Positions 25,513 to 34,931 of a stretch of DNA of 64,000 nt are shown here, one piece after another. The notes under the pieces were generated by a model. That model did not search any database. It was not told the DNA's origin and worked only from the letters and a program-made list of their open reading frames with translations. Source of the DNA: Pontibacter kalidii (GTDB lineage Bacteria > Bacteroidota > Bacteroidia > Cytophagales > Hymenobacteraceae). The stretch covers positions 2,792,501 through 2,856,500 of the forward strand of contig NZ_CP111079.1 in the NCBI RefSeq assembly GCF_026278245.1, read 5' to 3'. A program made the position numbers and the translations under genes. Within the stretch, counting starts at the first letter, position 1, and every line of letters begins with the position of its first letter.

Positions 25513-26475
25513 CTACTTGCTATTGCTATAGTTGCTGTAAAGCGTCTGGTAGCAGGTTAAGAGGTCTTTTTCATCTTCGAAAGCACTCTCATACATAAAG
25601 GGGCCGGTATAGCCAACCTGGTCCAATGCTGCCAGAATGGCGTTCCAGTCGTTTTTCCCCTCACCCGAGCAAGGGAAAAAGTGGTTCTCCGCCGCCCCTG
25701 TGCCATCGGCGATGTGCACCGTTTTCAGGCGGCTCCCCATAGCCTTGATCAGGTTCTCCGGGTTCTTGATGTGGTTCATGTCGATGGCCGAGTAGATGGT
25801 TTTGGGCAGCCGGGCGAAGATCTCCTGGGTCTCCTCCACTGTGCGCATCAGCGGCCGCTCCCTGCCGTTGCTGGCCGTCAGCTCGGGGCCAAGCATGTTC
25901 TCTAGCACCATGGTGGCCTTGATGCCCCGTACCGCTTCATCGAGCGCTATGGCAGACTTAATCAACTGGCTTTTGCGCATGTCCCGCTCGTTAAGCCCCA
26001 GGTAATAGCTTGGATGGAAGAGGATGACCTCCGGCTCAAGAATCTTCAGGAAGCCGATCAGTTTCTTGTGCTTTTCCACCACATCCTGCCGGTCCTCCTC
26101 ATTGATGATCGAAAGGTCGATGTTCTGGCCATACGGCATATGCACCGACCATACCTTAATACCGGCCGCATCGGCCGCTTTCTTGGCGTCAGTCAGCTTT
26201 TTAATGATTTCCTCATCTGAAAGCCTGAACTTCCGGTTGCCATCCAGGAAAGTAGCCATCCCCGAGGCCTCCACATAGGTTATTCCCACCGATTTGGCAT
26301 ACTGAAGCTTCTCAGGCGTGAAGTTGCCGATGCCCAGACCATAGCCGACTTCCAAGGGAACCACAGGTGTTTCCGTCTCGGGTTCTTCCGGCTCAGGCGA
26401 ATCCTTTCCCGAATCGCACGCGCTGAAGCTCAGCAGGCAGGTAAGTAGTATCGTTAACATTTCAGTTCGTATCAT
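25513..26475 (-). CDS. Xylose-isomerase-like TIM-barrel lipoprotein
   Basis: A 320-residue protein with a lipobox (LLSFSAC), an acidic linker (about residues 22-42), then a sugar phosphate isomerase/epimerase-type TIM barrel. Likely metal ligands are the Glu in MVLENMLG, the Asp in AIDMNHIKN, the His in TVHIADGTG and the Glu in MYESAFED; HFFPCSGEGKNDW is the usual loop near the active site. It may isomerise, epimerise or cleave a released sugar in the periplasm or at the outer membrane. The gap to susD is 13 bases, so it is co-transcribed. Confidence 0.83.
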   Translation of the reverse strand: MIRTEMLTILLTCLLSFSACDSGKDSPEPEEPETETPVVPLEVGYGLGIGNFTPEKLQYAKSVGITYVEASGMATFLDGNRKFRLSDEEIIKKLTDAKKAADAAGIKVWSVHMPYGQNIDLSIINEEDRQDVVEKHKKLIGFLKILEPEVILFHPSYYLGLNERDMRKSQLIKSAIALDEAVRGIKATMVLENMLGPELTASNGRERPLMRTVEETQEIFARLPKTIYSAIDMNHIKNPENLIKAMGSRLKTVHIADGTGAAENHFFPCSGEGKNDWNAILAALDQVGYTGPFMYESAFEDEKDLLTCYQTLYSNYSNSK

Positions 26476-26488
26476 AAGTGTGAAATTT

Positions 26489-28225
26489 TTATTCCCAGTT
26501 AGGGTTCTGCACCAGCTTCTCGTTCAGCCTCAGGTCCTCGATCGGGAGCGGGTAGTAATAATCCCGGCTTTCGTCGAAATAACCGCCCAGCTGGAAGGGA
26601 TTCAGGTAGCCGGAGGTGCCGTTGGTTAATGGCCTTTGCTGAACGTTGATGATGGTGGAGGCCTCTTTAGGTGCGCCAGCCGCGTTACCATCGTGCAGGA
26701 ACACGTCCGTCTTGCCGTCGTTGTTGAAGTCGTGGGCGCCAAGGCCTGAGAAGTAGATACCCAGCATCGGCTGCTCGATCTTTTTGCCCTCTTTCCAGCG
26801 CATGAGGTCATCCCATCGGTGGCCCTCGTTGAAGAGCTCAATTCTGCGCTCGCGTCTGATCTCCAGAATAACGCCTTTGTTGGCTCCCTGATCCACGTTC
26901 GGGTACATTTCGGCCAGGTAAGGATCCGGGTTGGCATTGGCCTGCGCCAGGTCAAGGTGCGGCATGCCGACCCTGTCTCGGAGCTTATTGATGCTGATAT
27001 CCAGGTCCTGCTGCGTAAGGGTTCCTAACTCGGCTTTGGCTTCTGCCAGTATCAGCAAGGCTTCGGCATAACGGAAAATAATGATGTCGAAGTAAGCGGC
27101 GCTCCACTGGTCTCTGGACGGAAGGGCCTTGATTACCCGGTAGCCTGTGGTGGTACCGTTTAGGTTTACAGGCTCGCGGGTGCTCTCGCCGTATACGGTG
27201 AAGTCGGGCCCGGCCGTAGTTTGGGTCAGGCGGGGATCGCGGTTTTGCATCTCCTCATAGAATCCCTTCGTCTCATAACCCGGGATGTCAGTGAACCTGC
27301 TGCCGTCCTTCATCAGGTAGCTGTTGATCACGTCCTTGGTAATGCCCCAGGCTCCCTGGGTTGGCGCCGTCATCAGATAGCCCAGGTTGTGCTGGCCCAG
27401 TTCTGAGTCAAAGTCTCTGGCAAGTATGGTCTCGGTCGCGTCCTGGTTGTTTCTGGCGAACAACTCGCGGTAAGCGCTGTTTACCCCTCCGGTGGTAAAT
27501 AAGCGATAGGCCCCGGAATTGATCAGTTCCTGGGAGGCAGCGGCAGCTTCCTGCAGCAGTTCTTCGTAATCGCCCAGCCCATGGTACTTCCGGAATGTAC
27601 CTTCATACAAGGCAATTCTGGCCTTCAGCAGCAGCGCCGTATACTTGGTGATGCGGTTGAGCTTCACCTCCGCCGGGATGTTTTCGATGGCAAAGTTGAT
27701 GTCAGCCATCACAGAATCGATCACCACTTTCCTGGAATCGCGCGCCTTGTACAAATCAGGGTCGCCAGCCTCCAGTACTTTGCTGTACCAAGGCACATCG
27801 CCAAAGCGCTGCACCTTTTCGAAGTAGAAGTAGGCTCTGAAGAAGCGGGCGATGCCGCCATACTTGCGCTTCGCCGCCTCGTCGGGCACCTGGTGGTAAT
27901 TTTGCAGAAAGAAGTTTATGTCCCGGAGTTTTCCCCAGGACCATCCCCCACTGCCCCGGTTAGTCGGCACAATGCGGCCGCCCCTTACCCTCTCGGATGC
28001 AATCAGCGGCAGGATGTTATCCGAGGAGGCATCATCGCTATACACCGCGGTGGTTGGCAGCATGGAATAAAAATCATTGGTTGCCACTTCCAGGTCGGTG
28101 GCCGTTTTAAAGAAGAACTCCGCATCTACCACATCCTTAGGTGGCCGGTCCAGGAACTCTTTCTCACAACCCGAGAACAGGATGGCAATTAGCGCGAAAA
28201 CGGAAGTTATGTATATTCTATTCAT
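26489..28225 (-). CDS. SusD/RagB-family nutrient-binding outer-membrane lipoprotein
   Basis: A 578-residue SusD-type lipoprotein (lipobox LFSGCEK). The N-terminal TPR-rich region includes FRAYFYFEKVQRFGDVPW, which is diagnostic. The C-terminal region contains LRDRVGMPHLDLAQ, ILEIRRERRIELFNEGHRWDDLMRW and the closing YYPLPIEDLRLN, all SusD hallmarks. It captures glycan at the cell surface and forms the lid over SusC. An in-frame ATG six codons upstream (28243) is possible. It follows susC by 27 bases. Confidence 0.95.
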   Translation of the reverse strand: MNRIYITSVFALIAILFSGCEKEFLDRPPKDVVDAEFFFKTATDLEVATNDFYSMLPTTAVYSDDASSDNILPLIASERVRGGRIVPTNRGSGGWSWGKLRDINFFLQNYHQVPDEAAKRKYGGIARFFRAYFYFEKVQRFGDVPWYSKVLEAGDPDLYKARDSRKVVIDSVMADINFAIENIPAEVKLNRITKYTALLLKARIALYEGTFRKYHGLGDYEELLQEAAAASQELINSGAYRLFTTGGVNSAYRELFARNNQDATETILARDFDSELGQHNLGYLMTAPTQGAWGITKDVINSYLMKDGSRFTDIPGYETKGFYEEMQNRDPRLTQTTAGPDFTVYGESTREPVNLNGTTTGYRVIKALPSRDQWSAAYFDIIIFRYAEALLILAEAKAELGTLTQQDLDISINKLRDRVGMPHLDLAQANANPDPYLAEMYPNVDQGANKGVILEIRRERRIELFNEGHRWDDLMRWKEGKKIEQPMLGIYFSGLGAHDFNNDGKTDVFLHDGNAAGAPKEASTIINVQQRPLTNGTSGYLNPFQLGGYFDESRDYYYPLPIEDLRLNEKLVQNPNWE

Positions 28226-28252
28226 CTTTTTCGTTGATATCATCAGGGTGAA

Positions 28253-31200
28253 TTAAAGGGTCACGTTGATACCCATTGAATAAGTTTTACCCATAGGATA
28301 AGATCTCAAATCAGCTCTGCCGACAGCGCTTCCGGGGTTAGAGTAGTTGATGGCTGACCCTGCCTGCTCCGGATCGACATATCTGGTCAGGTCCCCGAAT
28401 CGCCAGGTGAGCAGGTTCTCCCCGCTAAAGTATACCCGCAGTTTTTTCACGCTGACTTTTGAGGTCAGTGCCTCCGGTAAAGTATAGCCGAAGGTCATGT
28501 TCTTCACGCGCAGGTACCCGATGTTCTCCAGGTAATAGTCGTTCATCTCATACAGGGAGCGGCCGCCGTTCAGGGATGCATAACCTCTTTCAATTTGCGG
28601 GTATTTACCGGGCTTCTCCGGGGTCCAGGCGTTATCCACCAGGTCTTCCCTCAGGAAAGACAAGTATGGACGCTGGTAGGTGCCCCAGTAAATATCACCG
28701 GTTGGGTACCAGTTCTGCTTGGCTACTCCGGCACCGGCAACAGAGAGGTCAAAGCCTTTCCAACTGGCGCTCACGTTAAAGCCAAACGGGAACTTCGGCA
28801 TGGCATTCCCGATCGGCTGCAGGTCGCCATGGTCTTCTAAAGTATAGTTACCCCGGTCTATCCTGCCGTCTCCGTCTACATCCACATATTTGATGTCACC
28901 GGCGCGAAGCTTGTTCCAGTCGTTGTTCTGCACCACGTTCAGGATGTAGTTGTACACATTGCCCAGGCTGTTGGAAGGGTTTACAAAAGAGTTCTGGTAG
29001 GCCTGTGCCTCCTCATCCGACTGAAACTGCCCGGCTACATGGTAACCCCAGATCTGTCCCAACTCCTGTCCTTCCCAGTAAGTGCTCATCAGGCCGTTCG
29101 GGTTGTCGAACTTGGTAATGACACCTTTGAAGTTAGACACGCTGCCCGTGGCTGAAACACGAAGTGGCGAGCCTCCTACCTCAAAGCTGTTGTTATAGCT
29201 CAGGCTCAGGTCAAAGCCCCTGTTTCTAAGGGAGGCTAAGTTCTCCCTCGGCTCAGCGGCACCGAAAACTCCGGGCAGCGGCGTGCCGGGCAGGTACATA
29301 TCTTCTGTTTTCTTCTCATACACATCGATGGAGGCCATCAGTCTATTGCGGAGGAAGCCCAGGTCAGCACCGAAGTTGATGGTGCTGGTTGTCTCCCAGC
29401 TCACTACTTTAGGGAGCGGGTTAGGCGCGCTGGCATAGATGATGGGCTGGCCATTGTCCAACCAATTAGATTTGCCAATGCTCATGGTCTGCTGGAAAGT
29501 GTTGGTGGAGATATTTTGGTTGCCCAAGGAGCCATACGAGGCTCTTAGCTTGAAGAAACTCACGGCGTTCTCCAGCGGCTCCCAGAAGCTTTCCCGGTTT
29601 ACCTGCCAGCCTGCCGATACCGATGGGAACCAGCCCCACCTGCTCTCAGTTGGGAAGCGTGAAGAGCCGTCGTATCGGGCATTTACCTCCAGCAGGTACT
29701 TGCCGTCGTAATCATAGTTGAAGCGTCCGAAGTACCCTCGTACGGCCCAGCGCTCCGAGGCTCCGTCTGCAGCCATGATCTCTGTACCAAGTGCCAGGTT
29801 AGCAAGATCTCTGATCAGCAGCCCCCCTTGCTGGGCAAAAACGCGGTCCCGCTCAAACTCCTCCTGGTTAAAACCTGCCATGAGCTTGAAGTTATGGTCG
29901 TTGGCCACGCTCAGCGAGTAAGTACCGTAGGTGTTCAAAGCGTTATAGTTGTCCTTCCAGCGCCACTCGCCAAGCCGATTGACACCAGCAGTCTGCCGAT
30001 CCAGACGCGTGCTGGTCAGGTACTCAAACTCGTTAAGGCGGGTAGAGCTGGCCTGATTATTAAACCTGTTGCTGTAGTTGAAGTTGAACTCGAGATTTTT
30101 CAGGGGATTAACCTTCGCCCTGAAGGTGTTCGTGAGCTCCTCGATATTTTTGCGCTCCCAGTTCTGCCCATACTCCATGGCAGCCGGTCCGCCCTGCCCG
30201 AACACGTCGGTAGGCACACCGTCAATCATGTTAGGTGCAAACGGGTAGAGTTGGTACCAGGTGGTTGTGCTCCAAATACCGCCGTAGCCGTTTCGGAAGC
30301 CGCCGAACTCCTCGTCTTTCTCCTGGTTGAAGAGGATATTATTAGACAACTCCAGCCATTTGTTAGGTTTAAAGGTGACATTGGCCTTCAGGTTGTAGCG
30401 GTCCATGCCCCCCTCGGCGATGTTGTTGATCGTTTCCCTGTCATAAACCCTTCCGGACAGGTAACCTCTTAACTTCTCGGTTCCCCCGGATACGGAGATG
30501 TTGTGCATGTTGGAATACTGGTACTTTTTGAATAGGTAATCGTACCAGTTGGTGTTGTAGAAGAACTTATAGGTTCCGTTTGCCTGCAGCTCATGGAAAG
30601 GCTCAATTTCGCCGTTAGCTACCATCCGGATCGTCTCCCAGTCCAGGTCATTGTAGCCGGTGTAGGTGGTACCATTATACCCGAACAGGGCAGCATCCAC
30701 GGTCTTTCCATACTTGTAGGGATCTGAAATGAAATCCGTTCTGGTGGTGGGGGTGGTCCAGGCAAAGTTGTTGGAATAGTTCACCACCATCTCGCCCGCC
30801 TTACCGGTCTTGGTGGTGATCAGGATAACACCAAAGGCACCTCTGGCACCATAGATGGCGGCAGAAGCAGCATCTTTCAGCACTGTCACGCTTTCCACAT
30901 CCTGCGGGTTCACCCGGGTGATATCCCCCTCAATGCCATCAATGAGCACGAGTGGCCCGCCTCCGTTAATGGAGTTGAAGCCTCTTATGTTGATATCAGG
31001 GGTTGCCGTGGGGTCGCCGTCATTTACCTGGATGTTCAGGCCGGGCATCAGCCCCTGCAGGGAACTGGTAATGTCGTTGGCCGGGCGCAGGGCAATGTCC
31101 GCTGCGTTTATCTGATCCACGGCACCGGTCAGGTTGGCTTTCTTCTGCGTACCATAGCCCACGATCACCACTTCCTCCAGCGCCTTAGCATCTTCACCCA

Positions 31201-31804
31201 GTGTTACATTGATGTCGACACGGTTGTTGATGGGAACTTCCTGGGCCTGAAAACCAATGTAGGAGAACACAAGGGTGCCGTTGCCATCAGGCACCGTGAT
31301 AGAGTAATTTCCTTCGCTATCGGTGGGTGCTCCTCTGTTTGTCCCCTTCAGCACTACCGTAACGCCAGGCAGCGCAACACCATCCTTGTCTGTTACCTTT
31401 CCTTTCACCGTAAGAGCATTCTGCTGCGGCCACTTCTCCTCCACAGGCTTAACCACGATGGTGTTCTCAACCAAACTATAGGTTAAAGGCTGGTTTTCAA
31501 AGCATTCTGCCAGTGCCCGCTCCAGCGTCGCATCCTGTAGGTTAAGTGTAACCGGATGGGCTTGCTGCAACTGCTCGTCGTTATACAGGAAAAGGTAGCC
31601 ACTCTGCTTACTGATGTCCTTGAACACCTTCTTCAGGGGGGCATTCTGCTCCGTAATAGAGATACCCTGGGAGTAGGCATAGGCTGGCACCTGCAGGATC
31701 GTCATGAACAGCGCCAAGGCCACGAACCGCAGGACCAGAAATGGATTGGGCAGCAATTCACCGAGCCCCCTACTGCTCTTGAATAGTAGAATTTGTTTCA
31801 TCAT
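28253..31804 (-). CDS. SusC/RagA-family TonB-dependent transporter with STN domain
   Basis: An 1183-residue outer-membrane transporter. Domain order is signal peptide (about 20-45), STN/secretin-N domain (about 50-120), CarboxypepD_reg-like domain (about 130-215, KGKVTDKDGVALPGVTVVLKGT), TonB box region (EEVVIVGYGTQKKANLTG), plug (about 218-335) and 22-strand barrel to a C-terminal aromatic-rich end. It imports oligosaccharide together with SusD. The STN domain means it can signal to the FecR anti-sigma factor encoded just upstream, which in turn controls the ECF sigma factor at 33744. Usual length and intact. Confidence 0.96.
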   Translation of the reverse strand: MMKQILLFKSSRGLGELLPNPFLVLRFVALALFMTILQVPAYAYSQGISITEQNAPLKKVFKDISKQSGYLFLYNDEQLQQAHPVTLNLQDATLERALAECFENQPLTYSLVENTIVVKPVEEKWPQQNALTVKGKVTDKDGVALPGVTVVLKGTNRGAPTDSEGNYSITVPDGNGTLVFSYIGFQAQEVPINNRVDINVTLGEDAKALEEVVIVGYGTQKKANLTGAVDQINAADIALRPANDITSSLQGLMPGLNIQVNDGDPTATPDINIRGFNSINGGGPLVLIDGIEGDITRVNPQDVESVTVLKDAASAAIYGARGAFGVILITTKTGKAGEMVVNYSNNFAWTTPTTRTDFISDPYKYGKTVDAALFGYNGTTYTGYNDLDWETIRMVANGEIEPFHELQANGTYKFFYNTNWYDYLFKKYQYSNMHNISVSGGTEKLRGYLSGRVYDRETINNIAEGGMDRYNLKANVTFKPNKWLELSNNILFNQEKDEEFGGFRNGYGGIWSTTTWYQLYPFAPNMIDGVPTDVFGQGGPAAMEYGQNWERKNIEELTNTFRAKVNPLKNLEFNFNYSNRFNNQASSTRLNEFEYLTSTRLDRQTAGVNRLGEWRWKDNYNALNTYGTYSLSVANDHNFKLMAGFNQEEFERDRVFAQQGGLLIRDLANLALGTEIMAADGASERWAVRGYFGRFNYDYDGKYLLEVNARYDGSSRFPTESRWGWFPSVSAGWQVNRESFWEPLENAVSFFKLRASYGSLGNQNISTNTFQQTMSIGKSNWLDNGQPIIYASAPNPLPKVVSWETTSTINFGADLGFLRNRLMASIDVYEKKTEDMYLPGTPLPGVFGAAEPRENLASLRNRGFDLSLSYNNSFEVGGSPLRVSATGSVSNFKGVITKFDNPNGLMSTYWEGQELGQIWGYHVAGQFQSDEEAQAYQNSFVNPSNSLGNVYNYILNVVQNNDWNKLRAGDIKYVDVDGDGRIDRGNYTLEDHGDLQPIGNAMPKFPFGFNVSASWKGFDLSVAGAGVAKQNWYPTGDIYWGTYQRPYLSFLREDLVDNAWTPEKPGKYPQIERGYASLNGGRSLYEMNDYYLENIGYLRVKNMTFGYTLPEALTSKVSVKKLRVYFSGENLLTWRFGDLTRYVDPEQAGSAINYSNPGSAVGRADLRSYPMGKTYSMGINVTL

Positions 31805-31924
31805 ACAAAAGGTTTTGGGTAATTGGTAAGGTCAAATTATAAGTGATTGTACTAGCGATCATACTTCGCGTAAATGCGCAGCATAATTATAGCTCCTGTT
31901 AAGTGGTGCAGGTATATCTTCCTG

Positions 31925-33115
31925 CTATTGGCTGGAGACGATAATCTTTCGCCCCTCCGTCCTGAATTCTATCGCGCGGGTCAAAGCCAGCATTTCCAGC
32001 ACCTTATCAATCTCCGTGTCACGGGAGATAATGCCCGAGAAATGCTTCGTTGGCACCTCTCCACTGTAAGACGCCTCGATGCCGTACCATCTCTCCAGTT
32101 GCCGCATCACCGTACCTATGTCCGCATTATTGAAGTAAAAAAGTCCATTTTTCCAGGCGACCGCCTCGTCAACATCTACCTCTTTCAGCAGGATATCTTT
32201 TCCTATACTAGCTTGCTGACCAGGCACCAACACCTTCGTGGCATTGCCATTCCCCACTTTCACAGAGCCTTCCAGCAACGTGGTGGTAATGCGCCCTTCG
32301 TTGGCATAGGACATCACGTTGAAGTGGGTTCCCAACACTTCCACGGTCGCCGAGTTTACCTTAACTATAAATGGTTTCTGTTGATTCTTAGCGATCTCGA
32401 AGTAGCCCTCCCCGGTCAGCTCCACGACCCGCTCTCGCGCTACAAAAGCCGAAGGAAAATGCAGCGAGGACGCTGAGTTTAGCCACACCTTGCTGCCATC
32501 GGGCAACACAACCTGGTACTGCCCCCCCACAGGTGTTGAAATAGTGTTGAAAAAGACCTGCTCGCTCCTGTTATCGGCTATTTCAAAAGATACCAGGCCA
32601 TCCTTTTTCGATACCCTTACCCCTTTTTCTTCGCGCACCGTGCCGTTATCCAGCTCCTCCAGCACAAAAAAAGACCCGTCGCTGAAGGTAAGCATCGCCT
32701 TATCTCCGCCCGGTAGGATCTCCTCTGCCTGTTGCTCCGGCGCTATCCTGGCTGTACCTGCTAGCTGGCTGTGCTTCCTTACCTGTGTCTGGTAGACAAC
32801 AAGTGAGGTAGCAAGTATAAGTGTGATGACCGCAGCATACTTCCATAAGGCTGTATGTCTCCAGAGGCTTCTTGTTTGCTCCTCCTGCGCTACCGTTTGT
32901 GAAGCAACTCGCTGCCAGGCCGCATCAGTGTCCAGAGAGGAAAAGAAGGCCAGCGCTTGCTCATGCTCACCTTTAATTTTCTCAAACAGGCGTCTGTTCC
33001 CTTCCCCGCTGCTTAGCCACAGCTCCAGCTCTTTCTCCTCCTGAGGCGAAAGCTCGCCTCTCAGATGCCTCAGTATGAGGTTGGCTTTATCGAATTGTTC
33101 TTGATTGCTCTCCAT
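31925..33115 (-). CDS. FecR-family anti-sigma factor
   Basis: A 396-residue inner-membrane anti-sigma factor. A cytoplasmic N-terminal helix region (LRGELSPQEEKELELWLSS) binds the sigma factor. One membrane helix (YAAVITLILATSLVVY) follows near residue 95, then the FecR domain (TPVGGQYQVVLPDGSKVWLN; FIVKVNSATVEVLGTHFNV) and a C-terminal DUF4974 domain that contacts the STN of SusC. I chose ATG 33115 (MESNQEQ) as the likely start; an ATG 8 codons upstream is possible. The order susC-fecR with the sigma gene divergent is the usual trans-envelope switch of PULs. Confidence 0.92.
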   Translation of the reverse strand: MESNQEQFDKANLILRHLRGELSPQEEKELELWLSSGEGNRRLFEKIKGEHEQALAFFSSLDTDAAWQRVASQTVAQEEQTRSLWRHTALWKYAAVITLILATSLVVYQTQVRKHSQLAGTARIAPEQQAEEILPGGDKAMLTFSDGSFFVLEELDNGTVREEKGVRVSKKDGLVSFEIADNRSEQVFFNTISTPVGGQYQVVLPDGSKVWLNSASSLHFPSAFVARERVVELTGEGYFEIAKNQQKPFIVKVNSATVEVLGTHFNVMSYANEGRITTTLLEGSVKVGNGNATKVLVPGQQASIGKDILLKEVDVDEAVAWKNGLFYFNNADIGTVMRQLERWYGIEASYSGEVPTKHFSGIISRDTEIDKVLEMLALTRAIEFRTEGRKIIVSSQ

Positions 33116-33743
33116 AGTGGTCGTATGCAGTAAAGACACCTATGAAGGCAAAGTGGGTGAAAGGCTACTTAATTTTTTTGCGGTTGGTGAGAAACAGCTA
33201 TCGCAGGCCCCGAAGGCTTAAAGGCTGCCCAAGCCTGTGGTGCTTGCCCCTGGCAGTTGCCGCGGGCGGTTTTGTGCTTGGCCACTGCCACATTTCCAAA
33301 TGTAACATTATCTTAACCTGTTGTATTAGCTCCAAAACCAGCATTTGCCCTAGCTTTGGTGAAGTTAATAGAAGGGGTGGAAGGCTCTAAGAAAGGACCA
33401 TGCCTGTCAAACCAATCCAGAGGCGTAAGAACAAAATTCCGGATAACCTCAACCTATGGAGCTGCTCGTGTGGAAGATGGCCAGCCACACCAACAGGAGG
33501 GCTTGACATCATAACTAACTATACAGCTGCTGCATACTAATTGAGCGAGTACTTGCTTTTATAGCTATATAAGTATAAAGAAACCCGATTTTTTAATTAT
33601 GTTTATGGCTCTGCAAAATCAAAAGGAGGTGTCATACATAGAAAACACCTTTGTTTAAAGTATAGAAAGCGTAAAAGTTGAAGGCTTTAGGCCAGAGGAA
33701 AGATTCCGGAAGTATAAGGTAGTATTCTTAAAATTTAGTTGAG
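33116..33743. other. 628-base divergent region between fecR and the ECF sigma gene
   Basis: No open frame here has a recognisable family. Two octamer copies lie at about 33567 and 33710. I see no exact TAnnTTTG box; TATGTTTA near 33598 is one mismatch off. The length is unusual for a sigma/FecR pair, which is often adjacent or overlapping, and leaves room for extra regulatory sites. Confidence 0.5.
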
Positions 33744-34301
33744 ATGAGCATTTACAAAGATCCGTCTATGTTGGAAGAGGGTCTGTTCTTAAAGCAGCTT
33801 TTTGACCGTTATTATGCCCGATTGGTTTACTTTTCCGCTCAGATTGTGGGGAGCAAGGAGGCTGCCGAAGACATAGCGCAGGATGCCTTCATTAAGTGCT
33901 GGAACCAGAGGGAGGAGATTGATAAACATGAGCTGGCTATTAAAAGCTACCTCTACAGCACGGTAAAACACGCCAGCCTGAATGCAGTGCGCCATCAGAA
34001 GGTGAAAGCCAACTACGCCATGCATGTTAACCATATGTCGGTTACGGAAGAAAGCCTGGATGAAGCCATTATTTTCTCAGAGGTACTCGCTGAACTGCAT
34101 CACGCCCTGGACACCCTTCCCGAGAGTTGCCAGCGCATCTCCAGAATGGGTTACCTGGAGGAGATGAAGAATGGGGAGATCGCTGAGGAACTCGGTATTT
34201 CTATAAACACCGTAAAGACACAAAAGCAAAGGGCCTTGCAACTGCTTCGCCTCAAGCTCAAACCCGGGCTGTATACCTTTCTGCTTTTGATGAACCAGTA
34301 A
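33744..34301 (+). CDS. ECF RNA polymerase sigma factor (FecI-like)
   Basis: A 185-residue ECF sigma factor of the FecI-like PUL group. Region 2 is near residues 15-85 (LFDRYYARLVYFSAQIVGSKEAAEDIAQDAFIKCW) and region 4 near 115-170 (LPESCQRISRMGYLEEMKNGEIAEELGISINTVKTQKQRAL). It is predicted to be held by the FecR protein encoded divergently and to switch on the SusC/SusD operon when the transporter binds its glycan. The ATG is preceded by AGTTGAG, a weak ribosome site. Confidence 0.92.
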   Translation: MSIYKDPSMLEEGLFLKQLFDRYYARLVYFSAQIVGSKEAAEDIAQDAFIKCWNQREEIDKHELAIKSYLYSTVKHASLNAVRHQKVKANYAMHVNHMSVTEESLDEAIIFSEVLAELHHALDTLPESCQRISRMGYLEEMKNGEIAEELGISINTVKTQKQRALQLLRLKLKPGLYTFLLLMNQ

Positions 34302-34386
34302 GACGCAGGGTGCAGTTACCCAGAAGAACCACCACTTCACCACCATCCTCCCCCAGCAGCACTTCTCCACAGGAATTGCATCAAAT

Positions 34387-34420
34387 AAAAAAGCACTTAC
34401 ATCTTCCGGACATAAGTGCT
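34387..34420 (-). terminator. AGCACTTA/TAAGTGCT terminator hairpin
   Basis: The stem AGCACTTA/TAAGTGCT with A-run to the left (T-run on the minus strand) ends the STAS-like gene. Stem and loop are nearly identical to the tRNA-Met terminator at 36493-36526, so the cassette has been duplicated. Confidence 0.75.
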
Positions 34421-34426
34421 AGTATG

Positions 34427-34837
34427 CTAACGTGCCTTTTCTCGAAGCCACGCCTCCGCTTCCGATTCTTCGGAAAATACCTTTATCTCAAGCTCGTGTT
34501 TAGCAAGTTCGTAAAATGCATTAAAGGAGCGCCGCCCATAAATACCCGGACCTTGCACATATGCGTAGTAACGAACCCCATGAGCTTTGGCCTGTGGCAC
34601 CCATTTTTGGATCAGCCAGTTTACGGCTATCTCCCAGGGACCAACTAGTTCGCGGTTGCTGTTCAGAAAGCCCTTGCAGGACTTTTCTTGCAGCATCGCC
34701 AGAGTCTGCTTGCCACCGATCATAACCGTTTCCAGGGACTGTAGGCCTATCCAATTGGTAGCGACAAAGGAGTTGTCGGGTGTTCTTCTCACCTCGCAGA
34801 ATACATCTCCATTTGCTTTCCTCAGCTCCTTATACAT
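34427..34837 (-). CDS. STAS/SEC14 (SpoIIAA-like) domain protein
   Basis: A 136-residue soluble protein resembling the Bacteroidota STAS/SEC14-type (SpoIIAA-like, DUF3478) family: TNWIGLQSLETVMIGGKQTLAMLQ, then LNSNRELVGPWEIAVNWL and a C-terminal SEESEAEAWLR. Some members bind small ligands or act as partner-switch proteins, but this protein's function is unknown. I chose the internal ATG 34837 (MYKELRKA) because similar proteins start there; the upstream ATG at 34870 adds 11 residues. The next leftward gene upstream encodes an RsbQ-type hydrolase. Confidence 0.6.
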   Translation of the reverse strand: MYKELRKANGDVFCEVRRTPDNSFVATNWIGLQSLETVMIGGKQTLAMLQEKSCKGFLNSNRELVGPWEIAVNWLIQKWVPQAKAHGVRYYAYVQGPGIYGRRSFNAFYELAKHELEIKVFSEESEAEAWLREKAR

Positions 34838-34931
34838 TATAGAAGGTACTTGTTCCTTTTTCTTAAACACGCAATTACTCGTTCCGACAGCCTCCCCGGG
34901 CTTCCTTTCAGCACGTTGAAGTGCGTTCGTT

